From the NCBI GenBank assembly GCA_934438075.1, contig CAKSBF010000001.1:62001-126000 (forward strand): a stretch of DNA of 64,000 nucleotides, written 5' to 3'. This stretch comes from an uncultured Clostridia bacterium (GTDB taxonomy: Bacteria; Bacillota; Clostridia; UBA1381; UBA9506). Below, in pieces: positions 53,115 to 61,458 of this stretch (position 1 is the stretch's first letter; each line of letters opens with the position of its first letter). The notes under the pieces were generated by a model. The model had not been told where the DNA came from and made no database searches. It worked only from the letters and a program-made list of their open reading frames with translations. A program made the position numbers and the translations under genes.

Positions 53115-53162
53115 CGGAGCTGGTAGAACAACGAAATCATTGTTCTACCAGCTCCGTTTCAT
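53115..53162 (+). terminator. Terminator after htpG
   Basis: CGGAGCTGGTAGAACAA, eight-base loop, TTGTTCTACCAGCTCCG followed by TTTC: a perfect 17-base stem. Confidence 0.9.
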
Positions 53163-53293
53163 CTTTGCATAGTTTCATATGCCTTTTCATTGCATTTAAA
53201 ACTTAACCCAACAGTTACTATTACACCGGCTGCCCGGTAACCAAGCAGCATTTTCTTTTAAAACGCCCTGCTGATATGTATTGAACCTTATCA

Positions 53294-54163
53294 TTAAAGA
53301 ATGCTCTTTAAGAGTTGCTCCTGTTTTTCTATCTTCTCTCCGTCAAACAAAAAACCACCTGTTCCGATGCCGCATACTCCACCCTTTTCGAGATATGCAG
53401 CAAAAGAACGCTGCATAGAGGTCTCTTTCGGCAAAACAGAAACATCTCCGTCATATGGTCTTCCGAAGATACGCCATGCGTCCGCAAAAACATCCTTACT
53501 GACATCTCTGACAATAAAGAAGTCATCCACAAAACGATATGTATTTGTGCCGTTGGCAAAAACGGCTCCTTTATATGGGGAAAAGAGCAGATAAGAACAA
53601 CAAGAGAAAATCATAGGTTCTTTTGCCCTTCCTCCAAAAAAGTTATAAGCTCTTTTATAGGAATCCATCACCTCTTCGTGGCGTAGAGGACCGCACGACG
53701 GAATATGGACACCAATCACCAAATGGTCTTTTCTGTACTCCGGAACAAATTCCAGTCTGCCCAGTTTAAAAAGCCTGGCTTCAAAAAAGAAGGAGTACCA
53801 TAAAAAAACAGATATTCCCCACACCCCATGCGTTTTTTTACATTCTTCTGTTTTATAATATAAATCCTCCGCAGTATCAAGAAATACCTGTCTGTCGATA
53901 CCTTTTTCCAAATATCTTTTTTCCGCAATACCAATGTTGGCAAATAAAACCGTCATTAAAAAGGTATATTCATGTACATCAAGCTTTTGTGCATATTCGT
54001 CACATTTCTTTCTTATTTCGTCAAACGGCAGAGCGTTACGCTCTATCATATCTGCCAGCTCCGCGAAAAGCTCACTGTTCTCCACTTTCTTAAGAGTCTT
54101 TCGGAAAACCTCGGCTGCCTCGTCCGATATCTTAATATAATCGTTTATATTTTCTGTATACAT
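53294..54163 (-). CDS. Acyltransferase-domain (DUF5596/GNAT-like) protein
   Basis: 289 residues. An N-terminal helical half and a C-terminal half with VWGISVFLWYSFFFEARLFKLGRLEFVP, HLVIGVHIPSCGPLRHEEVMDSYKRAYNFF and FSCCSYLLFSP. These match, as far as I recall, the DUF5596 family described as N- and C-terminal GNAT-like acyltransferase domains. No substrate is known. The longest frame begins at 54259, but AAAGGGGG lies before the ATG at 54161-54163 (MYTENIND). It lies downstream of the riboswitch-controlled surface protein gene on the same strand, past a strong hairpin, so is likely separate. Confidence 0.78.
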   Translation of the reverse strand: MYTENINDYIKISDEAAEVFRKTLKKVENSELFAELADMIERNALPFDEIRKKCDEYAQKLDVHEYTFLMTVLFANIGIAEKRYLEKGIDRQVFLDTAEDLYYKTEECKKTHGVWGISVFLWYSFFFEARLFKLGRLEFVPEYRKDHLVIGVHIPSCGPLRHEEVMDSYKRAYNFFGGRAKEPMIFSCCSYLLFSPYKGAVFANGTNTYRFVDDFFIVRDVSKDVFADAWRIFGRPYDGDVSVLPKETSMQRSFAAYLEKGGVCGIGTGGFLFDGEKIEKQEQLLKSIL

Positions 54164-54281
54164 AATAAAAAGCCCCCTTTCATTATTTACAAACTTTATT
54201 TTAGCACAGTCAAGAGGAAATAACAATACTTTTTTACAAATTCTGTAAATTGTAAACAAGGCGATATTTTCAAACGGACTT

Positions 54282-54383
54282 AAAAAACGTGCAAACCAGC
54301 TGAAAGGGGATAACAGTTAAGCCCTGGCCTCACAGTACACAAAGTTGTGCCCGGAGGCAATCCCTATTTTCAGCAGTTTGCAC
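54282..54383 (-). other. Large structured hairpin after the SLH-DUF4430 gene
   Basis: On the reverse strand GTGCAAAC / GTTTGCAC forms the outer stem. GCTGAAA / TTTCAGC and GGGAT / ATCCC continue it inward, and GCCTC / GAGGC closes an inner loop. It ends in GTTTTTT at 54282-54288. Position and U-run fit an intrinsic terminator for the gene ending at 54411, but at about 100 bases with several internal loops it is unusually elaborate and may be a stable 3'-UTR RNA. Confidence 0.6.
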
Positions 54384-54410
54384 ATTTTCATTGCATTTCT
54401 TATAAACTAT

Positions 54411-57400
54411 TTATGCCGCAACATTAACTAAAAACCTCGTCAATATTGTTGCAATTTCTGCACGGGTTGCCGCCCCTCTCGGTGCCAGCTCCGTCACACT
54501 GCGTCCACTAAGCAATCCTTCGCCGATTGCCCATGCCAACGCATCCTTCGACCAGTCGGAAGCCATTTCGGCATCCATGAAAGCAGACGTGTCTGCACGT
54601 TTTCCTGTATCGATTCCTCTGAAAGCAGCGTATCGCATCAACATTGCAGCAATCTGTTCACGCGTAATATTGCTGTCCGGTGCAAATTCTGTATCAGAAA
54701 TACCGGATACAATATTATTTTCGCTTGCCCATGCTACAGCCGCCGAATACCACGTGTCCGTCCCGACATCTGTAAATGCCGCAGAATTTACTGTTAAAGG
54801 CTCCTGTGCCATTCGGTAGAGAATCGTCACCAGCATTGCGCGCGTTAAGACAGCCTCCGGTGCAAATTCCATATCAGAAACACCCTTCATCAAATTTTTG
54901 TCGCGCATATATCCAATTGATTCCGCCGCCCAGTGGCCGTCAATATCACGATATGGCAATGCCGAAATATCCGTGCCAACACTGCCGCTTCCCGTATTTT
55001 TGTCTTTATTCTTATTGCCATTTTGCTTGCTCTCATCCTTTCCTGAAGAATGAGAATAGTCCTCTTTACTGTAGTCCTTTGTAAAGAACACAAGAACATC
55101 GTCACCATCGGATAAACCATAAGCGCCCAAAGCAACCTCCGGAATTTCTCCGTTGACCTTATACATCCAACCGGACTTTTCGCCTGCATCACCTTCGGCA
55201 AGCTTTGTACCATCGGCAGATTGTATTGACTTTACATAACTGCCGATTTTTTCACAGCTGAAATTGTTGTCCTCCAGCGCCTTGGCAAAGACATCATACG
55301 CCGTGGAAGTTTCCTCCAAGTTACGATAACTCGTTTTTGCAATAGATACGCCGTTTAAACCCTGCAAGCGGAAAGTGACATTAATCGTTTCCTTCTCCGG
55401 CTGCGGAGCCGCGCCCTTTTTCGTTGATGTACCCCTTACCGCAAATGCTGCGCTAACCTTCTGATAATACAGTTTTTCCGCAATCTCAGAGTATTCCGCG
55501 TATTGAAGAGGATCAGCAAAGTACAACTCGCCGTATCTGCCCAAGGTTTCGCTCGATAACGCTGAGGAAACCGTGACCTCTTTTGCCTTGTTCTGCATGG
55601 TAACCAAAAGGTTTTCATGAGAAATAACCGCCGGATGACTTGAGCGAAACAGTCTCCATGCCTCTAATTCCTGCCAGCCGTCCATAGCAACCGGCACGAT
55701 TCCATGATTGACAAGACCGGCTTGATTGCGCACCCATACCAATTTGCCATTATTCTCATAAACCTCCATAAATGGGGAAAGATTGCGGCTGACATTGTCT
55801 GCGCTCGAATTATCACCAAGAATTCCCGCTGTATACTCTTTTTTCACGCTCTCCATCAGCGCTATCTCGCTGTCAATCTCTTCGCGGCTAAGTGCCGGAA
55901 TACTGATTTTAAATTTCTTCTCCGCTGTAATGTTATAATTTTCCGAAGTGATAGAAACTGTAATCTCTGCTTCCCTCGTCTCACCGGAAGCTGAACGCAA
56001 AACCTCGGCACGTGCCGCATTATTTACATCAAAAGTTCTCACCGCATCTTGGTTGCTGCTCTCAATCCGAATCGGCGTGCGAGAACCATCTACTACAAAT
56101 TCTTTACTCGAAAAATCACGCGTAGTCGGAAACAAAATATCATTAACCGCCGTATAAACGCCGTTTTCCTCGGTTAAGCGCTCGCCGGTGACCGCGTCAC
56201 GCAAACCGAGCTTGGAAAAACCGTTATCCAAAGCTTTGGCAAGCTTCGTCTGTTCTGCCGCCGCAGTATCCGCATCAATTGCCGATACCGTTGCCGTATA
56301 AACGCGGTTGACAATAATCGGATTTGAATCATCCGACATCTGGAAAGTCGCCGTTGCTGTCAAAACAACCTCCTGCGGCTCTGCACTCCTTTTCAGCACA
56401 CCGACATACGGGTCAAACAAAGTTGCCGCCGTTGTCTGATTTTGGCTGCTGATTACAATCGAGCTATTACTTGCTTTCCAGGAAATCAGCGCCCATTTTT
56501 TCCCATTTACTGTTTTCGGCAATGAAATATCCTGCGTCAGAGGCTCCGATGTTTCTGTTTTCACACGGTTCATCGCTTCAGACTTCATAATCTCTGTTTC
56601 GAGCAAGTCTGCCGCTTTGTCTCTGTCCCATCCGATAACAACCGGCACCTCAAAATCAAGCGATGCCTCCTCCAGCTTCAGTGTAAAGGTTACACGGTAA
56701 TTTGCAAAATGCTGAGACGGATTTTTTTCCGGATCGGTAACGAAATAAGTGATCGTTCCGTCTTCCGAAATGTCCGCGCCCTCTGTTACTCTTTCCCGCT
56801 TTGCAAGAACAGCTTCTACATTTTCGCTCGTCTTCCCTTCCAAAGCTGTGCAAAACATTTCCGTAATATTTTTATCCGTACCGAAAACCGGGTACATGGT
56901 GTAGAAATCGCCAAATTCTTTGCGAATATTTTCCAGCTTTAAAAGCTTATTATTTTTCTCCTCTTCTGCCGTCTTTTGTGAATAAACTTTAATGGTAAAC
57001 GTGCGGATTTTATATTTTTCATTCCGTGAAAGCTTCGCCGTCAGTGTAACGTCAACCGTACCCTCCGACGGAAGTATTACCTCACCCGTTTCCGCGTTGA
57101 TAATAGCATCGTTATTGCTTGTCCATGCAATCAAAGTGCCGTTTTGTGTACTTCTTGCAAGTGCAATCGTCTGTGCCTGCTTAATCGTCTTAACGTCAAG
57201 TGTCAGCGCCTCGGCGTCATCCAAAAGGATTCCGTCCTCTGCCGAAACAATAGAAATCTCATTGGACTCTCTGACTTCCCTGCCCGTAGTAACCACGCAG
57301 CGGAGCAGCTTGCCGACGTAAGCTTCATCAACTGTATAAAGCCGGTCGGTTGCTCCGGAAATATTTTCATAGGAAACCGCAAACGCACTGTCTCTGTACT

Positions 57401-58862
57401 GCCACTGATAGTTCAGCGCAGGGAAATTTTCATAATCATATTCGCTTTCCGATGAATCGGTGTATGTAAATACATTTGCTTCCGCAGTACGTCCTGCGGC
57501 AAATTCTGCTGCATGCAAAGTAGAACGATTCAGAGAAACCGTTGTCAAATAAGGCATAACCGAAACGGTGAATACTGCGTCCTGCACACCTTCTGCACTC
57601 GCCGCAATCGTCGTCTTACCGGCTTTTTTGGCTGTAACAATAACTGTTGTATGATTGGCATCCGCGTCTACCGGTTCGCTCAGCTCAACCACATCTGCAG
57701 CGCCCGTCACCGACCAGCTGATCGCCGGTGTATCTTCCATATCAACATAAGCTGCTTTCAGAGTAGTCTGCACCGGAGCGGTCGACAAATTGCTCAGATA
57801 TAAGGCAGAATCGCCCTCTGTAATTTCAATATGCGGATTTTTTACTACCTGCTGGCTGTTTTGCCAACTGAGTACAGGGTAACCTCCGTTGATTCCGTTT
57901 TTATCCTCGGCAAATGCGCCCCCCAGCTTTGCCAGCAATCCATCAGCAGAGGTGATCTTCTCCGCATCTACCGTACAGCCGTTTGCTTTGCTTTCTTCTT
58001 CCGGCAAAAGATAGTAGTTGCTTTGAGCTGTTCCTTTAAAACTAGCCGCAATGCCGGCATAATATGTTCCGCCGCCAACAGCAGTCACCGTGCCGATATT
58101 ATAGCAGTTTTTCAGCTCAGAGGCGGTGTTTGTGCTATATGCACATATACCGGCGGGGTACCATTTTGCGCTGACCGCACCTGCATTGTAACAATTTTTA
58201 ATGATTACCTTTTGAGTGCTGTAACCTAAAATGCCTCCTGCTAACCCCTGCGTTGTACTAACCGTGGCAAAATTGGCACAATTTTCAAGCGTCAGCAATC
58301 CTTTGTTTACTTTTCCAACAATGCCGCCAAATCCATTTGAAGCACCAGATTTCTCGCCTGTTACGCTTCCGCGGAAGGAACAATTTTTTACCGTCACGCC
58401 GTTTTGTGCCCTGCCGACAATGCCACCGACAAAAGCGCTTTTTGTCCCCTTGACACTGCCTTCCACCTTCAAATTTTGAATTGTTGCACCATTTCCGGCT
58501 GTTCCAAACAAACCAATGCCGGAGATTTTTGACGAATCAATTTTCAGGTTTTTAATCGTAAAAAAGTCACCGTCAAATGTGCCGCCATAGGCTTCTGTCA
58601 CATACGAAGAAGGCTCAAACGGCGTCCATTCTTCGTTTTCTAAATCAATATCTTTCACAAGCTTTGCACATTTTGTGCTGGAAGCCTCAGCATTCACCAT
58701 ATCGCGGAACGCTTTCAAATCTGTCGCATCCTCGATCAGATATGGACTTGTTTCCGTACCCTCGCCGGATAACGTCCCGTTTGCCGCAAAAACGCCTGTC
58801 GGTAATATGCTGAGCAATAGAGCAAGCGCCAACAGCAAACTGATACTTCTTGTCTTTTTCAT
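54411..58862 (-). CDS. SLH-anchored secreted protein with GLUG repeats and DUF4430 domain, predicted surface cobalamin binder
   Basis: About 1483 residues. Signal peptide about 1-26 (ends GVFAA). GLUG-type repeats at about 110-275 (FVGGIVGRAQNGVTVKNCSF, GFGGIVGKVNKGLLTLENCA). Several Ig-like and atrophied-Ig domains to about 1150. A DUF4430 domain at about 1157-1262 (AYDVFAKALEDNNFSCEKIG, SGWMYKVNGEIPEVALGAYG, DGDDVLVFFT). A Lys/Asn/Ser linker and three SLH repeats (about 1300-1483) bind the wall. DUF4430 is related to the beta-domain of animal B12 carriers. The first ATG (58943) is unlikely; AAGGAAA precedes the ATG at 58860-58862. A cobalamin riboswitch controls it. Confidence 0.88.
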   Translation of the reverse strand: MKKTRSISLLLALALLLSILPTGVFAANGTLSGEGTETSPYLIEDATDLKAFRDMVNAEASSTKCAKLVKDIDLENEEWTPFEPSSYVTEAYGGTFDGDFFTIKNLKIDSSKISGIGLFGTAGNGATIQNLKVEGSVKGTKSAFVGGIVGRAQNGVTVKNCSFRGSVTGEKSGASNGFGGIVGKVNKGLLTLENCANFATVSTTQGLAGGILGYSTQKVIIKNCYNAGAVSAKWYPAGICAYSTNTASELKNCYNIGTVTAVGGGTYYAGIAASFKGTAQSNYYLLPEEESKANGCTVDAEKITSADGLLAKLGGAFAEDKNGINGGYPVLSWQNSQQVVKNPHIEITEGDSALYLSNLSTAPVQTTLKAAYVDMEDTPAISWSVTGAADVVELSEPVDADANHTTVIVTAKKAGKTTIAASAEGVQDAVFTVSVMPYLTTVSLNRSTLHAAEFAAGRTAEANVFTYTDSSESEYDYENFPALNYQWQYRDSAFAVSYENISGATDRLYTVDEAYVGKLLRCVVTTGREVRESNEISIVSAEDGILLDDAEALTLDVKTIKQAQTIALARSTQNGTLIAWTSNNDAIINAETGEVILPSEGTVDVTLTAKLSRNEKYKIRTFTIKVYSQKTAEEEKNNKLLKLENIRKEFGDFYTMYPVFGTDKNITEMFCTALEGKTSENVEAVLAKRERVTEGADISEDGTITYFVTDPEKNPSQHFANYRVTFTLKLEEASLDFEVPVVIGWDRDKAADLLETEIMKSEAMNRVKTETSEPLTQDISLPKTVNGKKWALISWKASNSSIVISSQNQTTAATLFDPYVGVLKRSAEPQEVVLTATATFQMSDDSNPIIVNRVYTATVSAIDADTAAAEQTKLAKALDNGFSKLGLRDAVTGERLTEENGVYTAVNDILFPTTRDFSSKEFVVDGSRTPIRIESSNQDAVRTFDVNNAARAEVLRSASGETREAEITVSITSENYNITAEKKFKISIPALSREEIDSEIALMESVKKEYTAGILGDNSSADNVSRNLSPFMEVYENNGKLVWVRNQAGLVNHGIVPVAMDGWQELEAWRLFRSSHPAVISHENLLVTMQNKAKEVTVSSALSSETLGRYGELYFADPLQYAEYSEIAEKLYYQKVSAAFAVRGTSTKKGAAPQPEKETINVTFRLQGLNGVSIAKTSYRNLEETSTAYDVFAKALEDNNFSCEKIGSYVKSIQSADGTKLAEGDAGEKSGWMYKVNGEIPEVALGAYGLSDGDDVLVFFTKDYSKEDYSHSSGKDESKQNGNKNKDKNTGSGSVGTDISALPYRDIDGHWAAESIGYMRDKNLMKGVSDMEFAPEAVLTRAMLVTILYRMAQEPLTVNSAAFTDVGTDTWYSAAVAWASENNIVSGISDTEFAPDSNITREQIAAMLMRYAAFRGIDTGKRADTSAFMDAEMASDWSKDALAWAIGEGLLSGRSVTELAPRGAATRAEIATILTRFLVNVAA

Positions 58863-58921
58863 GTCACACATTTCCTTCCTGTAATAAAATTTTGCACGCA
58901 AAGACCCCCATACAGCCACAC

Positions 58922-58965
58922 TGAAAAAAGAAGGCCGCAGCACATCAAAACGATATGCTGCAGCC
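58922..58965 (-). terminator. Attenuator terminator of the cobalamin riboswitch
   Basis: On the reverse strand GGCTGCAGCATATC-GTTTT-GATGTGCTGCGGCC forms a 14-base stem (two G-U pairs) followed by TTCTTTTTT. It lies between the riboswitch and the gene, so B12 binding probably ends transcription here. Confidence 0.92.
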
Positions 58966-59083
58966 GATTTTCTGCAAACATCACAATAAAAGGAGCTGCA
59001 AAAAGTTGCAAGTTCCCTTCCTCATCCGAACTCTTTACCGTTCGTTTTCCATACAAGCCAAATAAACCGTGACTTGCATTTTC

Positions 59084-59266
59084 CGCATTTGTGCATGTCT
59101 CCCGACTTACCCGTCATCATCCGCATTTCTGCCTTCCCAATGCAAAAGCACCAGTGACTGCCCACAGGGCAACGAAATACAAACTCCTGGCTTACGGTGG
59201 CGGCACCGCTTGTGATTTTCACACAATTCCATCTTAGCCCGAGTTTTCACCCGGGAACACAAAGCG
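59084..59266 (-). promoter_or_regulatory. Cobalamin (B12) riboswitch
   Basis: The reverse strand shows the class features in order. P1 is CGCUUUGUG with CACAAA-UGCG. The core GGAAUUGUGUGAAAAUCACAAGCGG follows, then the B12 box GCCGCCACCGUAAGCC, and the closing AAGUCGGGAGACAUGC block, which matches the AGUCGGGA-GAC consensus. It lies 222 bases before the SLH-DUF4430 gene, with a terminator between. Class I/II subtype was not determined. Confidence 0.93.
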
Positions 59267-59294
59267 CTGTATTCAGTTTTTACATACATATCAA

Positions 59295-59323
59295 ATTATA
59301 CAAAAACAGAAGCCCTTTGTCAA
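59295..59323 (-). promoter_or_regulatory. SigA promoter for the riboswitch and SLH-DUF4430 gene
   Basis: Reverse strand TTGACA, 17 bases, TATAAT: a perfect consensus. It is nested inside the terminator of the upstream mrp-like gene (59302-59340). Confidence 0.9.
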
Positions 59324-59340
59324 TAGAAGGCCTCTGTTTT
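59302..59340 (-). terminator. Terminator after the mrp-like gene, overlapping a promoter
   Basis: AAAACAGA-A-GCC and GGC-C-TCTGTTTT form a stem around an 11-base loop. On the reverse strand the U-run follows the second arm. The downstream gene's -35 box lies in the loop and the U-run abuts its -10 box. Confidence 0.8.
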
Positions 59341-59352
59341 TCATCTTTTATC

Positions 59353-60189
59353 TCATTTTATCAACTGTTCCACTGTTTGGGCCGCCGCATCCAGATAATC
59401 TCCGTTAAAATTTTCTATAGCGCCCTTGTCACAGGCTTCGGCAAGGGTCGGATCAATCGGAATACGAGCCAGCAGCGGCAAATGATGCTGCATCGCCACT
59501 TCGTCAATGTGACTGTCTCCAAAAATTCTTATTTCCTTTCCGCAGTCCGGACATTTCAAATAGCTCATATTTTCTACCAGTCCGAGGATCGGTATATTCA
59601 TCATTTGTGCCATGTTTACAGCTTTTTCCACAATCATGGAAACCAATTCCTGCGGAGACGCTACGATAATAATACCATCCAGCGGTATTGATTGAAACAC
59701 CGTAAGCGGAACATCACCGGTTCCCGGAGGCATGTCAACAAACATAAAATCAACATCGTCCCATATAACCTCTGTCCAAAATTGTTTTACCGTCCCTGCA
59801 ATAACCGGACCTCGCCACACCACCGGATCGGTATCATTCTCTAAAAGCAAATTAATGGACATAACATCTATTCCCTCTTTAGTCCTCACCGGTAAAAGAC
59901 CATCCTCCGTGCCGTATGCCTTTTCTTGAAGACCAAAAGCTTTCGGGATGGACGGACCGGTAATATCCGCGTCTAAAATAGCGCTCCGATAACCTCTGCG
60001 GCGCATTGCAACCGCCAAAAGTGATGTAACCAGCGACTTACCCACGCCACCTTTACCGCTGACAACCCCGACCACCTTTTTAATGTGACTCATTGCGTGC
60101 GGTTTTTCCAAAAAATCCGCCGGATTATGTTCTCTGCTTGCACAACTTTCCGAACAGCTGCTGCAATCATGGCTGCATGCTTCACTCAT
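59353..60189 (-). CDS. Mrp/NBP35-family P-loop ATPase (iron-sulfur cluster carrier)
   Basis: 278 residues. A Cys-rich N-terminus MSEACSHDCSSCSESC, then the deviant Walker A VVSGKGGVGKSLVTSLLA, LDADITGPSIPKAFG, VDMPPGTGDVPLTVFQ and GLVENMSYLKCPDCGK with the C-x-x-C iron-sulfur ligand pair. Members assemble or transfer iron-sulfur clusters to apoproteins. The ATG at 60187-60189 fits the GGGAG site better than 60198. It is a single gene, upstream of the cobalamin riboswitch. Confidence 0.93.
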   Translation of the reverse strand: MSEACSHDCSSCSESCASREHNPADFLEKPHAMSHIKKVVGVVSGKGGVGKSLVTSLLAVAMRRRGYRSAILDADITGPSIPKAFGLQEKAYGTEDGLLPVRTKEGIDVMSINLLLENDTDPVVWRGPVIAGTVKQFWTEVIWDDVDFMFVDMPPGTGDVPLTVFQSIPLDGIIIVASPQELVSMIVEKAVNMAQMMNIPILGLVENMSYLKCPDCGKEIRIFGDSHIDEVAMQHHLPLLARIPIDPTLAEACDKGAIENFNGDYLDAAAQTVEQLIK

Positions 60190-60334
60190 ATCTTTCATCT
60201 CCCATATATTATCATAACACTATTATAAAATTTTATCCTGTTTTTGTCAAGCCATGCGCATTTCCTGTTAATATGCACTTTTGTAAAAAACATTCATTAC
60301 AGCAATATATTACATGTTTATGTCAATATTGCGA

Positions 60335-60363
60335 TTGAAACATTAAAAATAAAATGTTAAGAT
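60335..60363 (+). promoter_or_regulatory. Promoter for the uxuA-SDR pair
   Basis: TTGAAA, 17 bases, TAAGAT, about 20 bases before the AAGGGGG site. Confidence 0.55.
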
Positions 60364-60397
60364 TACAGTATGTAATATTGTAGAAGGGGGAATTTTT

Positions 60398-61432
60398 TTG
60401 AAAATGACATTTCGTTGGTACGGTGCCGACGACCCGGTAACTCTTGAATATATCCGCCAGATACCCTGTGTAAGCGATATCACCACCGCAGTATATAAAC
60501 CGGTTGGCAGCGTTTGGGAGAGGGACGAAATCGCCGCACTGAAAAAATCTTGCAACGACAAGGGACTGACCATGGAAGTCATAGAAAGTGTCCCTGTACA
60601 CGAGGATATTAAACTTGGCAAAGGACGCTGTGAGGAATATATTGCAAATTACAAAGAAAATATTCGCCGCTTGGCAGAAGCAGGTGTAAAATGTATCTGC
60701 TATAATTTTATGCCTGTTTTTGACTGGACACGTTCTAACTTAAACTGGGAAAATGCAGATGGCTCCACTTCGTTGGTATATCATGTAAGCGATGTTGCAC
60801 AAATGGATCCCCGCAAGCTGACGCTGCCCGGATGGGACGCTTCCTATACCCCTGATGAAATGGCCGGTTTAATTGACGAATATAAACAACTCGGCGAAGA
60901 AGGACTTTGGAAAAACTTAGAACATTTTATTCATGAAATTATGCCGGTTGCCGTTGAGTGCGATATGAAAATGGCGATTCATCCGGATGATCCGCCGTGG
61001 AGCATTTTTGATATTCCGCGTATCATTACATGCGAAAAAAATATTGACCGTTTCCTTGCCCTTTATGATGATCCGCATCATGGACTGACTATGTGCAGCG
61101 GATCGCTCGGCTGCACCAAGAAAAATGACTACACTGCAATGGTGAAGAAATATTGCCGTATGGGTAGAATTCATTTTGCTCATATCAGAAACATTAAGAT
61201 TTTAGATGACGGCTCTTTTGAAGAATCCGGTCATTATTCACCCAATGGCAGTCTCGATATCACCGAGATCTTAAAGGCATATTACGACAACGGATTTGAC
61301 GGATACATTCGCCCCGACCACGGAAGAATGATATGGGGTGAGACCGGAAAGCCGGGCTACGGATTATATGACCGTGCACTTGGTGCAATGTATATTGCAG
61401 GAATTTGGGAAGCATTGGAAAAAGGAAAATAA
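60398..61432 (+). CDS. uxuA: D-mannonate dehydratase
   Basis: 344 residues with the UxuA TIM barrel: FRWYGADDPVTLEYIRQIP, NIRRLAEAGVKCICYNFMPVFDWTRS, KMAIHPDDPPWSIFDIPRI, GSLGC and HFAHIRNIK. Conserved H, D and C/H residues bind Mn/Fe. It turns D-mannonate into 2-keto-3-deoxygluconate in hexuronate breakdown. The start is TTG at 60398, 7 bases after AAGGGGG; the ATG at 60404 is too far. The SDR gene follows by 26 bases. Confidence 0.95.
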   Translation: MKMTFRWYGADDPVTLEYIRQIPCVSDITTAVYKPVGSVWERDEIAALKKSCNDKGLTMEVIESVPVHEDIKLGKGRCEEYIANYKENIRRLAEAGVKCICYNFMPVFDWTRSNLNWENADGSTSLVYHVSDVAQMDPRKLTLPGWDASYTPDEMAGLIDEYKQLGEEGLWKNLEHFIHEIMPVAVECDMKMAIHPDDPPWSIFDIPRIITCEKNIDRFLALYDDPHHGLTMCSGSLGCTKKNDYTAMVKKYCRMGRIHFAHIRNIKILDDGSFEESGHYSPNGSLDITEILKAYYDNGFDGYIRPDHGRMIWGETGKPGYGLYDRALGAMYIAGIWEALEKGK

Positions 61433-61458
61433 ATATTATTGGAAAGGAAGTACCAGTT

